Shown here: positions 1-8,893 of the stretch, piece after piece | Layout of the letters: the number at the start of each line of letters is the position of its first letter | Numbering within the stretch: position 1 is the first letter of the stretch | Assembly (NCBI GenBank): GCA_965116555.1 | Contig: OZ220698.1 | Coordinates: 2,309,082 to 2,373,081, forward strand | Origin: DAOUJH01 sp965116555 | GTDB lineage: Bacteria > Chloroflexota > Dehalococcoidia > Lucifugimonadales > QGNO01 | Reading direction: 5' to 3' | Length of the DNA: 64,000 nt | The notes under the pieces: model-generated | Databases searched by the model: none | Told to the model about the DNA's origin: nothing | The model's input: only the letters and a program-made list of their open reading frames with translations | Position numbers and translations under genes: made by a program

Positions 1-163
1 GTAGCTCCGTGGTCGTCGCCACGTCGATGACGTCGACAAACTGGTGGCCGGGGGCAATCTCGCCGTCGACAGCCAGCGCGCCGCCAATGAGCAGGAGCAC
101 AAGCCAGACGCCGAGCACCAGGTAGGGCTTTCGCGCGCTGAAACGGGCCAAACCTTCGGTCAA
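1..163 (-). CDS. MMPL/RND-family transporter, N-terminal fragment
   Basis: This is the 5' end of a gene on the minus strand that runs off the left edge of the window. It would start at a TTG (161-163), preceded by a good AGGAG ribosome-binding site at 171-175, and encodes a short basic segment (ARFSARKPY) followed by one long hydrophobic helix (LVLGVWLVLLLIGGAL) and the start of an extracytoplasmic region. This N-terminus is typical of MMPL/RND-type membrane proteins that export lipids or drugs. Only about 54 residues are visible, so the substrate is unknown and the family call rests on the N-terminal pattern alone. Confidence 0.6.
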   Translation of the reverse strand, partial: MTEGLARFSARKPYLVLGVWLVLLLIGGALAVDGEIAPGHQFVDVIDVATTTEL

Positions 164-418
164 GACACGTCTCCTGAAAAGGTGCCGCCCGTCATCACCG
201 GGAGGATGAGGAAGGCCATACGGTCGGCTGCATGGGCAACCGCGCAGGCGGGATATATCAAATATTCAGTCACTTATATAGGAACTCTTTTCAAATTGCC
301 AAGCTGACGCATTCCTCTAGGCGTCACCATTCTACTACACTCGACCACATGCGGACATAGGGACTTGCGCTTGGGCAGCATCCAGCACACGTCAGCGCGG
401 CCTGCCGCTGAGAGTGGG

Positions 419-2218
419 TTAAGCCTCGGCGGATCGTACCCGCACGCGCCTCCCATTGAGCAGCGTACCTATCGGCGTGTACCGCACTCCCCACTCGTAG
501 ATGAGCAGCAGTACGGCCGACGTAACCGTCACCAGCAACGCCAGCTTCACGACCGAGGGCAACGGCCACTCCTGCGACACACCCTGCAACGCAATGATCA
601 GCGGTAGATGCATCAGGTACAGCCAGTAGGAAGCGTCCGAGACATAGCGTACGCGCGCGTTCCCCTCTCCCAGAACGGCGCGGAAGAGCCCCATCAGGCA
701 CAATGTCATCATCCAGGCGTAGGCAGCCTGGAAGAACAGCGAACCGGCGCGCGCCCAGCCTTCTGCCGTGCCGCCTTCCTCGGGAAACGTCAGCACGGCG
801 CCCGCCAGGAACACGATCAGCGCGAGCGGCAGCGTCGCCTGCCACCAACGACCAATGCGTGCTCCGCCCTCGTTGTGTGTGAAGTAGACCGCGCCGAGGG
901 CGAAGAATACGCCGTAGTAGAGCAGCACGTGCGGCGCCGGGAGGAGTCCCGTGAACGTGTCCGCTCCGAATACCGGAACCTGCCCCTCTACGCCCATGAA
1001 GTACTGCGTCGCCATCGTCAGCGGCACCGCCCACAGGTAGAGCGCCGGCGTCACCACCAGCCGCTCCGGCAGTCTCGGCAATCGCAGGCCCAGCCGTCTC
1101 GCGACCCACGCGGCCAGGATAAACGCCCCCGCCAGCCACACGAGATACCAGAGGAACCAGAGGTGGCTAAACACGTCATAGGTGAACAGCCCGCCCCAAT
1201 CTCTCGCGTACAGCATGTCCCAGTACCACGGCGCCAGCAAAACCTTGCCCTTGTCTACGTCCGCATCCGGGTCGCCGCGGTACGGCGCCACTCCGCCCGC
1301 CGCGTCCATTCGCTCATCGGCGGGGCTGACCTCCTCGCCTGTCGCGGCCACCGGCTTTGGCCGCTCCATCGCTTCGGTCAGGAGCTCCCCAACCTTCTCG
1401 CGTCCTGCATCCAGCGTCGCCTGGTCGTACGATAGTCCGAGCAGATTCACGTAGTACGCCGTCGTCCCAGGGTCGGCGCGGCTGCTGTGGATGGGAAGGG
1501 CTCCATTGGGGTGTTTGGCATTGGGGTCCGCGCCGCGCTCCAGCATCAGCTGCACAATCTCCGCCTGGCCCATGAACGCCGCCGAGTGCAGCGCCGTACT
1601 TCCGTCGGCGTTGCGTGCGTTCACCTCCGCGCCGTTTTCCAGCAGCCACTTCGCCGCGGCCACGTGGCCGTGCAATGCCGTCCAGCCCAGAGGGGTCGTG
1701 CTTGACTCCGGCTCAGGCTCGTCCAGCGACGCTCCCTCCTCTGCGAAGTGCTCCAGCGCGGCAACGTCGCCCCGCTTCGCAGCCTGCCAAATGTCGTCCT
1801 CCGCCGGGGTTTCAACTCCGGCGGTGTCGACGTCGTCTGTGTCGGAAGTGCCCGCCGCGTAGCCCCAGGCGATCCAGGTCAGCGGGATCACGGCAAACAT
1901 GGCAATCACCAGCGGCAGCAGGATGCGTTGCGCCCTGTGGCGCAGCAATGACCGCAACCCGCGCTGCCGCAACAGCATAGCCGTGAAGAAGCCGCTCATC
2001 AGGAAGAAGACCGGCATACGGAAGCCGTGTATCGCCGCGGTCAGCAACGCGAACGGCGTCCCGTCGCCCTCCACCGACGCATCGGTGACCGCCCACGCGC
2101 CGGGTATGAACGCCAGCGCTCCGTGCAGCACAATGCCCAGCAGCATCGCGAATGCTCGCAGCGCGTCCAGGTCGTGCCGTCGCGCCATGCCTCCGGTTGT
2201 CCGTTGAGCGTTGGTCAT
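419..2218 (-). CDS. Membrane acyltransferase (acyltransferase_3/OpgC-like) with inserted ankyrin repeats
   Basis: A 599-residue multi-pass membrane protein. The first helix carries the family signature (LDALRAFAMLLGIVLHGAL, about residues 17-35), as in acyltransferase_3/OpgC proteins that acylate sugars or glucans at the membrane. After the third helix (about 100-120) the chain is interrupted by a soluble insert, about residues 142-245, with ankyrin-type repeats (TALHGHVAAAKWLLENGAEV and TALHSAAFMGQAEIVQLML). A linker and the remaining helices (about 340-590) follow, so the acyltransferase resumes after the insert. The start is uncertain: neither ATG 2218 nor the in-frame ATG ten codons later has a well-spaced Shine-Dalgarno. 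The substrate is not known; the insert is likely a protein-binding module. It lies 82 bp from the methyltransferase gene on the same strand. Confidence 0.8.
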   Translation of the reverse strand: MTNAQRTTGGMARRHDLDALRAFAMLLGIVLHGALAFIPGAWAVTDASVEGDGTPFALLTAAIHGFRMPVFFLMSGFFTAMLLRQRGLRSLLRHRAQRILLPLVIAMFAVIPLTWIAWGYAAGTSDTDDVDTAGVETPAEDDIWQAAKRGDVAALEHFAEEGASLDEPEPESSTTPLGWTALHGHVAAAKWLLENGAEVNARNADGSTALHSAAFMGQAEIVQLMLERGADPNAKHPNGALPIHSSRADPGTTAYYVNLLGLSYDQATLDAGREKVGELLTEAMERPKPVAATGEEVSPADERMDAAGGVAPYRGDPDADVDKGKVLLAPWYWDMLYARDWGGLFTYDVFSHLWFLWYLVWLAGAFILAAWVARRLGLRLPRLPERLVVTPALYLWAVPLTMATQYFMGVEGQVPVFGADTFTGLLPAPHVLLYYGVFFALGAVYFTHNEGGARIGRWWQATLPLALIVFLAGAVLTFPEEGGTAEGWARAGSLFFQAAYAWMMTLCLMGLFRAVLGEGNARVRYVSDASYWLYLMHLPLIIALQGVSQEWPLPSVVKLALLVTVTSAVLLLIYEWGVRYTPIGTLLNGRRVRVRSAEA

Positions 2219-2300
2219 GGAGGTAAGTATACGTCCTTTTCGGCTCTTTAGGGAGAAGAGAATCTTGAGGCCACAGATGGCGACTCCAAGACTGGATTCG

Positions 2301-3326
2301 CTAGGCCGGTTTGCGGGCGTGGATGAAGTACATTGGCGTGAAGATGCCCAGGCGGCCCGCCTCGGCCATAGCTGACGCGCAGAGGTTCAATGTCCCCGAT
2401 ACGCGGACCGTTCCCCTCGGCGCAAGGCGAAGCGTCTCAAGCGCTCTCAGTGTATTGTGGGTTACAAAGCGTCCCACCCGTGAGCTGCGGAAGCTGGCAA
2501 ATGAAATACCTGAACCTACCAGGGGTTGGTACCAGGGAATCGAAGGGCCGGACTGTACGGATAGGTCTCGCGTTTCCAGCACCTCGAACCCCACCGTTCG
2601 GAGCGCGTCATTCACTGTTTGCGGGTCGTCGATAACGAGCAACCCGCCTCCCAGCTCTATGTCGGCCTTGATCTTGAGGTGGCGGGGGTTGCTTGCATCG
2701 AATGGATCGGTCATGCAGTATTCGTAAGCTGCGAAGTGCGCGCCGGGCTTCAGCAGCCGAAAGATCTCTCCATAGATGCTCAGCTTGTCCGGTGCGCAGC
2801 AAGTCGCCTCGATGGAATAGACGGCATCAAACGATTCATCCGGGGCATCGACCTGCAGGAAGTCGCAGTTGATAAAATCGGCGAGATGTGCCAGCCCCGC
2901 CTCTTCCACCAATCTCCGGGCGCGTTCCAATTGATAGGCATTGCTGTTTACGCCGATGATTTTTGCGCCGGAAAAGCGGGCCATCTCCATCAGTGGCCCG
3001 CCAACGCCGCAGCCAATGTCTGCCACGACCATCCCGGGGCCGAGCCCGAGAACCTGCGCTAGATAACGCTCGTGACGCGCCAGCGACGCCTTGAAGCTCT
3101 CTCCGGGGACGCGAGGCGCAAAGTGAAAAGACCTGCCCCATCCGTACTCAAAGAAATCCGTAACCAGGTCATAGTAGAGATTGTTGACCTTCTCATGGTC
3201 ACCCTTTACATTCTCCGATATACCATCCTGGACCGTCCTGAAGCTTTCTTCGTACTCCCGAATGGCCGGAGCGACTGCGGAGTCGGTTGGTTTGCCCTTC
3301 AAGGTTTTGGAGAGCTTTATCGACAT
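2301..3326 (-). CDS. Sterol C-24 methyltransferase homologue (ERG6/SMT family)
   Basis: A 341-residue SAM-dependent methyltransferase that carries signature regions of sterol C-24 methyltransferases and not only the generic SAM fold. Visible are the region I motif FEYGWGRSFHF (about 59-69), the SAM motif DIGCGVGGP (103-111), the substrate-side motif YSIEATCCAPDK (170-181) and the YEYCMTDPFD motif (201-210). Length is close to that of yeast Erg6. Family members transfer a methyl group to C-24 of a sterol side chain. No sterol-forming genes (squalene epoxidase, oxidosqualene cyclase) are present in this window, so the substrate could be a sterol made elsewhere in the genome, a host or dietary sterol, or another isoprenoid. 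It is divergent from the formate-THF ligase gene. Family assignment is strong; substrate is inference. Confidence 0.85.
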   Translation of the reverse strand: MSIKLSKTLKGKPTDSAVAPAIREYEESFRTVQDGISENVKGDHEKVNNLYYDLVTDFFEYGWGRSFHFAPRVPGESFKASLARHERYLAQVLGLGPGMVVADIGCGVGGPLMEMARFSGAKIIGVNSNAYQLERARRLVEEAGLAHLADFINCDFLQVDAPDESFDAVYSIEATCCAPDKLSIYGEIFRLLKPGAHFAAYEYCMTDPFDASNPRHLKIKADIELGGGLLVIDDPQTVNDALRTVGFEVLETRDLSVQSGPSIPWYQPLVGSGISFASFRSSRVGRFVTHNTLRALETLRLAPRGTVRVSGTLNLCASAMAEAGRLGIFTPMYFIHARKPA

Positions 3327-3434
3327 GGAAATTGTCCTAAGCTAGCCGCCAGTAACCCGATGCTCGTAACCGTAACGGGGCGCCAGAGCAATGTCAATCG
3401 ACTGTAGTAGTCCCGTATGCAATATCCCTTCAAG

Positions 3435-3463
3435 TTGATTCCGCCCCCTATGGATAGGATAAT
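3435..3463 (+). promoter_or_regulatory. Candidate sigma70-type promoter for fhs
   Basis: TTGATT (3435-3440) and GATAAT (3458-3463) are separated by exactly 17 bp, about 70 bp upstream of the formate-THF ligase start. Assigned by consensus match only; no transcript data. Confidence 0.45.
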
Positions 3464-3531
3464 CTCATATTGAAACGGCGGCTGACCCAGCCAAGAGCAC
3501 GTTAAATGTGCGAAAGGGATGAGAGAAAGAT

Positions 3532-5151
3532 ATGAAGCCTATAGCTGAGATCGCGGACGCAATGGGCATTAGCCCCGATTTTGTTATCCCCTACGGGAAG
3601 TACAAGGCCAAGCTGGCTCTGGATGCAATAAAGAAGGACGCCCATCAGGGGAACCTGGTTGTGGTAACGGGAATCACCCCGACGCCGTTGGGTGAGGGAA
3701 AGACGACGACCACGGTCGGGTTGGCCCAGGGAATGGGCAAGCTGGGGAAACGGGTCGCGGCCACTCTCAGAGAGCCGTCCCTGGGGCCTATCTTTGGCAT
3801 CAAGGGAGGAGGCACGGGAGGCGGCGCTTGCTTGGTGGAACCCCAGGACGAGGTAAACGTTCACTTCACCGGTGACGCTCACGCCGTGGGCTCGGCCCAC
3901 AACCTCCTGGCGGCTCTCACCGACAACGCGACTCAGCGAAACCTGATCCCCGGCTTCGGCCCGGTCGACTCCACCTGGCGCAGGGTCACCGACGTCGAAG
4001 ATAGGGCGTTGCGGGACATAGTCACCGGCATCGGCGGCTCCGCCAACGCTCCTCTGAGGCAGACCGGCTTCGACATAGTCACCGCGTCGGAGATAATGAC
4101 CGTTCTGGCTCTGTCCCAAAGCCTGGAAGACCTGAGGTCGAGGCTGAGCCGGATGGTGGTGGGCTTCAACCGGGACGGGCAGCCCGTCACCGCACAGGAC
4201 GTGGGTGCAGTCGGCTCCATGATGTCGCTGCTCAGGTATGCCATACAACCCAACCTGGTGCAGACCACGGAGGGGCAGCCCGTACTGGTGCACACCGGCC
4301 CCTTTGGCAACATAGCTCACGGCTGCAGCTCCGTCCTCGCCGACCGACTTGCCCTGGGCTACGTGGACTATGTTCTCACCGAAGCGGGGTTCGGGTCTGA
4401 CCTGGGGTTTGAGAAGTTCATGCACATCAAGACCCGCGCCGGCGGGCTGAAGCCCAGGGCCGCCGTGCTGGTGGCTTCCGTGCGAGCGCTCAAGTTCCAC
4501 GGAGGCGTTGCATTGCGGGACCTGGACACGCCGGATGAAGATGCGGTGCGGCGGGGGATGCCCAACTTGGAACATCACGTCGGAATCGGCAGGTCCTTCG
4601 GAATTCCCGTGGTCGTGGCAGTGAACGCCTTTCCCTCCGATACCCAGGGAGAGCTGGACCTGGTGCGACAGAGCGCGCTGGACGCCGGGGCATTCGCCGC
4701 AGCAAAGAGCACAGCCTTCTCCGACGGCGGCGAAGGAGCCGTGGAGCTGGCCGAAGCGGTCGTCGGAGCGGCGGCCCAGGACAGCGAGGTGACTTACCTC
4801 TACCCAGAAGACGCTCCGGTACGGGAGAAGATGGAAACCCTTGCCCGCAAGGTCTACAACGCAAGGGACGTCCGTTGGGATGCGGTCGCCCGTAGAAAGC
4901 TGCGACAATATGAGTCGTTAGGATGGGGCGGTCTGCCGGTTTGCATGGCCAAGACCCCCCTCTCCATCTCTCATTTGCCCTCCCTGAAGGGAAGGCCATC
5001 CGACTACACCTTTCAGGTCTCCGACGTGAGGGCGTCCATTGGAGCCGGGTTCATTTACCCGATTGCCGGGAGCATACTCACCCTGCCGGGCCTGCCCGGC
5101 TCCCCAAGGCAGCTGGACGTGGACGACAAGGGGAACATCCTGGGACTGTGA
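3532..5151 (+). CDS. fhs: Formate--tetrahydrofolate ligase
   Basis: A 539-residue enzyme that joins formate to tetrahydrofolate with ATP to give 10-formyl-THF, the C1 donor for purine synthesis and the methyl branch of C1 metabolism. The family is recognised from the N-terminal segment (MKPIAEIADAMGI), the nucleotide-binding loop TPLGEGKTTTTVGLAQGM (about 48-65), GGGTGGG, FTGDAHAVGSAHNLL and the C-terminal GFIYPIAGSILTLPGLP. It is slightly shorter than the usual 555-560 residues but has no obvious gap in the core. Start ATG 3532 follows a GAGAGAAAG ribosome-binding site, and a promoter-like sequence lies upstream. The gene stands alone here; 10-formyl-THF would feed the PurH step encoded at 32-33.8 kb. 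Confidence 0.93.
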   Translation: MKPIAEIADAMGISPDFVIPYGKYKAKLALDAIKKDAHQGNLVVVTGITPTPLGEGKTTTTVGLAQGMGKLGKRVAATLREPSLGPIFGIKGGGTGGGACLVEPQDEVNVHFTGDAHAVGSAHNLLAALTDNATQRNLIPGFGPVDSTWRRVTDVEDRALRDIVTGIGGSANAPLRQTGFDIVTASEIMTVLALSQSLEDLRSRLSRMVVGFNRDGQPVTAQDVGAVGSMMSLLRYAIQPNLVQTTEGQPVLVHTGPFGNIAHGCSSVLADRLALGYVDYVLTEAGFGSDLGFEKFMHIKTRAGGLKPRAAVLVASVRALKFHGGVALRDLDTPDEDAVRRGMPNLEHHVGIGRSFGIPVVVAVNAFPSDTQGELDLVRQSALDAGAFAAAKSTAFSDGGEGAVELAEAVVGAAAQDSEVTYLYPEDAPVREKMETLARKVYNARDVRWDAVARRKLRQYESLGWGGLPVCMAKTPLSISHLPSLKGRPSDYTFQVSDVRASIGAGFIYPIAGSILTLPGLPGSPRQLDVDDKGNILGL

Positions 5152-5452
5152 GCGCTTTCGCAGGGTAGTGAATGACTTGGAGTTAGTACCCTATAAAGGG
5201 CTTACCGGGTCACCATCAATCGCGCCTTCTGTAGCCTGGAAGAGCCCAGCTTCACCTACCCAGCCCTCGTAGCCGCATGATTCGGCATCAACGTGGGCAA
5301 TTATGCCGAGATTCGTGAAAGTCACAAGAAGTCATAAGAAATATCGTCTAAAGTAACGCCCAGATTACACCAGTATGATATAGTCGTCCTGTGCCATACT
5401 TCGCTTCCGTCCAAACGCATGAAACAAGTCAATCGCACATTTGGAGGCTTCC

Positions 5453-7969
5453 ATGTTTAGATACACCTCGAATAGACTGGCTACCCTGGGACTGCGCCCC
5501 CTGGCTGCGGCGAGCATCGTCGTCTTGGTGGTAGCGTTGGCCCTGTACATGGAGGGGACCCGCACCGCGGGCGCTCAGTCCGCCTCGTGCGATACGACGG
5601 ACCTGGGCGTCCTTGGCGCTGAGGCGGACGCCGAACTGAGCGCCGACGGACTCTGGACGACCAGTGACTGCGACTCGCGCTTCCGCACCGACAGCGACGC
5701 CCACACCTACCGCTTCCAACTGGTGGAAGGCGGGCGCATCAGGATCGGTCTATCCTCCGCCGAGGCCGATCCTTACCTCTACCTACTGGCCGAAGACGGT
5801 AGCCGCATCACGGACAACGACGACGGCGGCGCCGGTCTGGATGCCCGCATCGAACGTGACCTCGCTCCGGGCGTATACCAGGTAGAGGCCACCACGGTAG
5901 GTGGTCGCGGGCGCGGAGCGGCGGAATTCTCTCTCTCCGTCAGCCGCGTCGCCGGCTGTGACCCGGTCAATCTCGGCGCGTTGGAACCAGGTCTAGACCT
6001 GAAGGCATCCGGCTCTTGGACGCTCGACACCTGCGGTTCGGGCTTCGTCCCGGAACACCCCGCGCACCGCTACCTGTTCACCCTGTCCCAGGCCAGCCGC
6101 GTTCTCATCGACCTTAAGTCGGACAACGGCGACGCCGTCCTCTCATTGATCTCGCCCTCGGCCGGTGTGATCGGCGCCAACGACGACGGCGGAGAGTATC
6201 GTAACGCACGTATCGAGCGCTACCTGCAACCGGGTTCCTATCTCATCGAGGCCACCACTTACCTTGAGCGCGACTACCAGCCGCTGGCTGCCGACTTCAC
6301 CCTCATCGTTCAAATCGTGGACGAGGCGGCAGCGCAGCAGAGCTTCCTGTTGAAGATCGAAGAGACCCACACTCCGGACCCCGTGGTCGCCGGTGAGCCC
6401 TTCTCAGTAAACTACCGTGTGAGCAATCTGGGTGGAGGCGACCTGGCTGACGTAGGAGGCAGCGCCTATGTCTACGTGGTTGGGCCTCGCATCCGCAATG
6501 TCATCGGCCCCATCTTCGCGTCAACTGAGCGCTGGCAGGCCGGAGTCGCTTACCACTCCGGCCCGGAAATGGCGAGAGACGCCAGTGTAGCCATCGATGA
6601 GTTGCCGCCATTTGAGATCACCTTCGGCAGCTCTGGGCCCACCTGGGTCTTCGTCGGGGTCGTTACGTTCGACGACCAAGACGAAGAGGTCGGGTTCCAC
6701 GGCCTGTGGCGGAATCTGACGGTCCTCAGCACATTCGCCTTCAACCAGGTCACGGTCGAAGTGGACGATTCTGAATATAGAGTGTCCGCAAGAGCGGACA
6801 ACGAGGGGTTGGTGACAGTCTCCGTCACCTCAGTCGCTGACCGCAACGCCGAAGTGACCGACTCAACGCGCGCCAAGGCCATCTATGCCGCCGGCGTGCA
6901 GACCCAGATGCTCGATGGTGTCTTCCAGCGTCCTTCCATATCGGACCTGCCCACAGCGGGGACACGGCAGACTGTGACCGTCGACAATCCGTCGTCCGGC
7001 ACGCTGCTCAAGCTGTTCGCGGACCAATACGTTGACGCCGTCTCCACATCTCGGCTCACGCAGACCCTCGCCGCGGGTGAGGTGGTCAACCCCGTGAAGC
7101 TTGAAGACCTACTCCTCGACATCGCGGAGACGGCATCCGCCAGATACGCTTCACAGGCGGCCTCTTGGACGACCCTCCAACAACAGGTCCAGAGTAGAAT
7201 TCCTATTTCCCCGGAGCAGGCATTCACCTTCCAGTCCCAGCTCGCCTACGCCGAACGCGTCCTTGCGCCGATGGTCGCTGCGGGAGAAGCAGTGCAAGCA
7301 TCACGGGCGGCCGATCTTGGCTGGAACGACCCCGCGGTGCAGGCCATGACCGCCGAACTCGAAAAGTTGGCCTCCTGCCGCGCCGGAACGCCGGCCATGC
7401 GCCGTGCCCTGGATGAGTCCGCAAACGCGGACGCGCTATTGCATCTCGACTCCGAAGCCAGGGCGGCGCTGCCGGTCTACGGCCTCGCGGTTGACTCCGT
7501 GCTCTGTGGCGTCCCCAAAGCCGACATCGTCAGTTCACGCTTCCTCAGGATTCTCTCAATCTCAAACGACCGGGAGATTCAAAGCCTATTCGGACAGGAG
7601 CAGCCCCCGGCCCCCGTGACGCCGCCGCACCTGTTGAGAATTCTCGCCAAGCTGGGCGACAACGACCGCATCGAGCTCGGCGTGGAACTATCCGGCGGCC
7701 AGCAGGTACTGCCAAGCATGCGATACCTAGCCGCCGACTCCCCGGTCAACGAGTGGAGCGTCAGTACGGACGTTGAGGTGGGCGAAGGCACCATCGGCAG
7801 GGTCCGCGCCCGGCGACTGGCCGACGGGCAGACTGAGTTGGGATTCCTCTCCGCCGACGGAGAGGCGATATCCCCCGACATACGCTTCTTGGCCGCCGAC
7901 ATGCCCGCAGGAGTCTGGCTGCGAACCAGTGTGATCCAGGTGCCCAGGGCTACCGTCCTGCAGGGATAA
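5453..7969 (+). CDS. Secreted protein with two pre-peptidase-type (PPC) repeats
   Basis: An 838-residue exported protein. ATG 5453 is preferred over the upstream TTG because GGAGG lies at 5443-5447. A signal peptide is clear: basic start, then a hydrophobic stretch (LAAASIVVLVVALALYM) and a small-residue cleavage region near TAGAQSA. Two tandem domains of about 90 residues follow, each with an acidic loop (DNDDGGAG and NDDGGEYRN) and an R-I-E-R-x-L-x-P-G-x-Y motif, as in bacterial pre-peptidase C-terminal domains. Next is a CARDB-like beta segment (VNYRVSNLGGGDL), and the C-terminal half is mainly helical and unrecognised. No catalytic motif is visible; a surface adhesion or binding role is inference. 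It converges on sucD. Confidence 0.8.
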   Translation: MFRYTSNRLATLGLRPLAAASIVVLVVALALYMEGTRTAGAQSASCDTTDLGVLGAEADAELSADGLWTTSDCDSRFRTDSDAHTYRFQLVEGGRIRIGLSSAEADPYLYLLAEDGSRITDNDDGGAGLDARIERDLAPGVYQVEATTVGGRGRGAAEFSLSVSRVAGCDPVNLGALEPGLDLKASGSWTLDTCGSGFVPEHPAHRYLFTLSQASRVLIDLKSDNGDAVLSLISPSAGVIGANDDGGEYRNARIERYLQPGSYLIEATTYLERDYQPLAADFTLIVQIVDEAAAQQSFLLKIEETHTPDPVVAGEPFSVNYRVSNLGGGDLADVGGSAYVYVVGPRIRNVIGPIFASTERWQAGVAYHSGPEMARDASVAIDELPPFEITFGSSGPTWVFVGVVTFDDQDEEVGFHGLWRNLTVLSTFAFNQVTVEVDDSEYRVSARADNEGLVTVSVTSVADRNAEVTDSTRAKAIYAAGVQTQMLDGVFQRPSISDLPTAGTRQTVTVDNPSSGTLLKLFADQYVDAVSTSRLTQTLAAGEVVNPVKLEDLLLDIAETASARYASQAASWTTLQQQVQSRIPISPEQAFTFQSQLAYAERVLAPMVAAGEAVQASRAADLGWNDPAVQAMTAELEKLASCRAGTPAMRRALDESANADALLHLDSEARAALPVYGLAVDSVLCGVPKADIVSSRFLRILSISNDREIQSLFGQEQPPAPVTPPHLLRILAKLGDNDRIELGVELSGGQQVLPSMRYLAADSPVNEWSVSTDVEVGEGTIGRVRARRLADGQTELGFLSADGEAISPDIRFLAADMPAGVWLRTSVIQVPRATVLQG

Positions 7970-7982
7970 GATTGAAAGCTGC

Positions 7983-8028
7983 GCGTGCTAACCCGTTTAG
8001 GGCTACACCCTATCCGCGGTTAGCACGC
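7983..8028. terminator. Inverted repeat between convergent genes, overlapping the sucD 3' end
   Basis: GCGTGCTAACC (7983-7993) is perfectly repeated in inverted orientation as GGTTAGCACGC (8018-8028), an 11-bp stem with a 24-nt loop. The right arm lies inside the last sense codons of sucD, which stops at 8003-8005. It could terminate the secreted-protein gene; no U-run follows, so this is tentative. Confidence 0.4.
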
Positions 8029-8893
8029 CGTTCATCACGACGCCCACGTCTTCCACAGTGGCGGCAATGGTGGCGCCAGCATCGGAGAGGGCGCCTATCT
8101 TGTCGGATGCGGTGGCTGCGTTGCCCGTGACGATGGCGCCGGCGTGTCCCATTCGCTTGCCCGGCGGCGCAGAGCGGCCCGCCACCAGCGCAACCAGCGG
8201 CTTGGTGAAGCCGCCCTTCTTGATGAACTCCGCCGCTTCCTGCTCTCGGTTACCGCCAATCTCCCCTATCAGAACCACAGCTTCCGTTTCCGGGTCTTCC
8301 TGGAACATGGCAAGCACGTCTACAAAGCTGGTGCCCACCAGGGGGTCGCCGCCAATGCCTACGCAAGTCGACTGGCCGATACCTGCTTGGGTCAACGCGT
8401 TGACCGCTTCGTAGGTGAGCGTTCCGCTGCGGGAGACGACGCCTACGTTGCCCGCCATGTGTATTTCAGAGGGCATGATGCCCACACGGCAACGGTGGCC
8501 GGGAGAGATGACGCCAGGGCAGTTTGGGCCAATGATGCGCATGCTGGATTCCGGCAGGGAGCGCAGTACGTTTACCATGTCCAGGGCTGGCACGCCCTCA
8601 GTAATGCAGATGGCCAGGGATATGCCGGCGTCGGCGGCCTCTAATATGGCGTCAGCTGCGCCGGGAGCGGGCACGAAGATTATCGAGGTGTCGGCGCCGG
8701 TCTGTTTCACCGCCGTCTCCACCGCATCGAATACGGGCACCGCTTCCTGGAACTTTTGTCCGCCCCTTCCCGGGGTCACGCCAGCCACAATGTTGGTGCC
8801 GTACTCCAGCATCTGCATTGAGTGGAACGTGCCCTGTTTGCCGGTGATGCCCTGCACCAGGATACGAGATGTCTTATCTACCAGGATGCTCAT
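8003..8893 (-). CDS. sucD: Succinyl-CoA synthetase alpha subunit
   Basis: A 296-residue alpha subunit of succinate-CoA ligase, the TCA-cycle enzyme that interconverts succinyl-CoA and succinate with substrate-level phosphorylation. The CoA-binding N-terminus (ILVQGITGKQGTFH), the GPNCPGVISPG segment and the phosphohistidine loop region (KRMGHAGAIVTG, H in GHAGA) are all present, and the length is normal for the family. Its ATG overlaps the sucC stop by four bases, so the two are translationally coupled, and the order sucC-sucD is the usual one. Confidence 0.95.
   Translation of the reverse strand: MSILVDKTSRILVQGITGKQGTFHSMQMLEYGTNIVAGVTPGRGGQKFQEAVPVFDAVETAVKQTGADTSIIFVPAPGAADAILEAADAGISLAICITEGVPALDMVNVLRSLPESSMRIIGPNCPGVISPGHRCRVGIMPSEIHMAGNVGVVSRSGTLTYEAVNALTQAGIGQSTCVGIGGDPLVGTSFVDVLAMFQEDPETEAVVLIGEIGGNREQEAAEFIKKGGFTKPLVALVAGRSAPPGKRMGHAGAIVTGNAATASDKIGALSDAGATIAATVEDVGVVMNGVLTADRV

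Noticed and set aside
3502..4908. 468-residue minus-strand open frame
   Set aside because: It is antisense to the clear formate-THF ligase gene and resembles no protein family.
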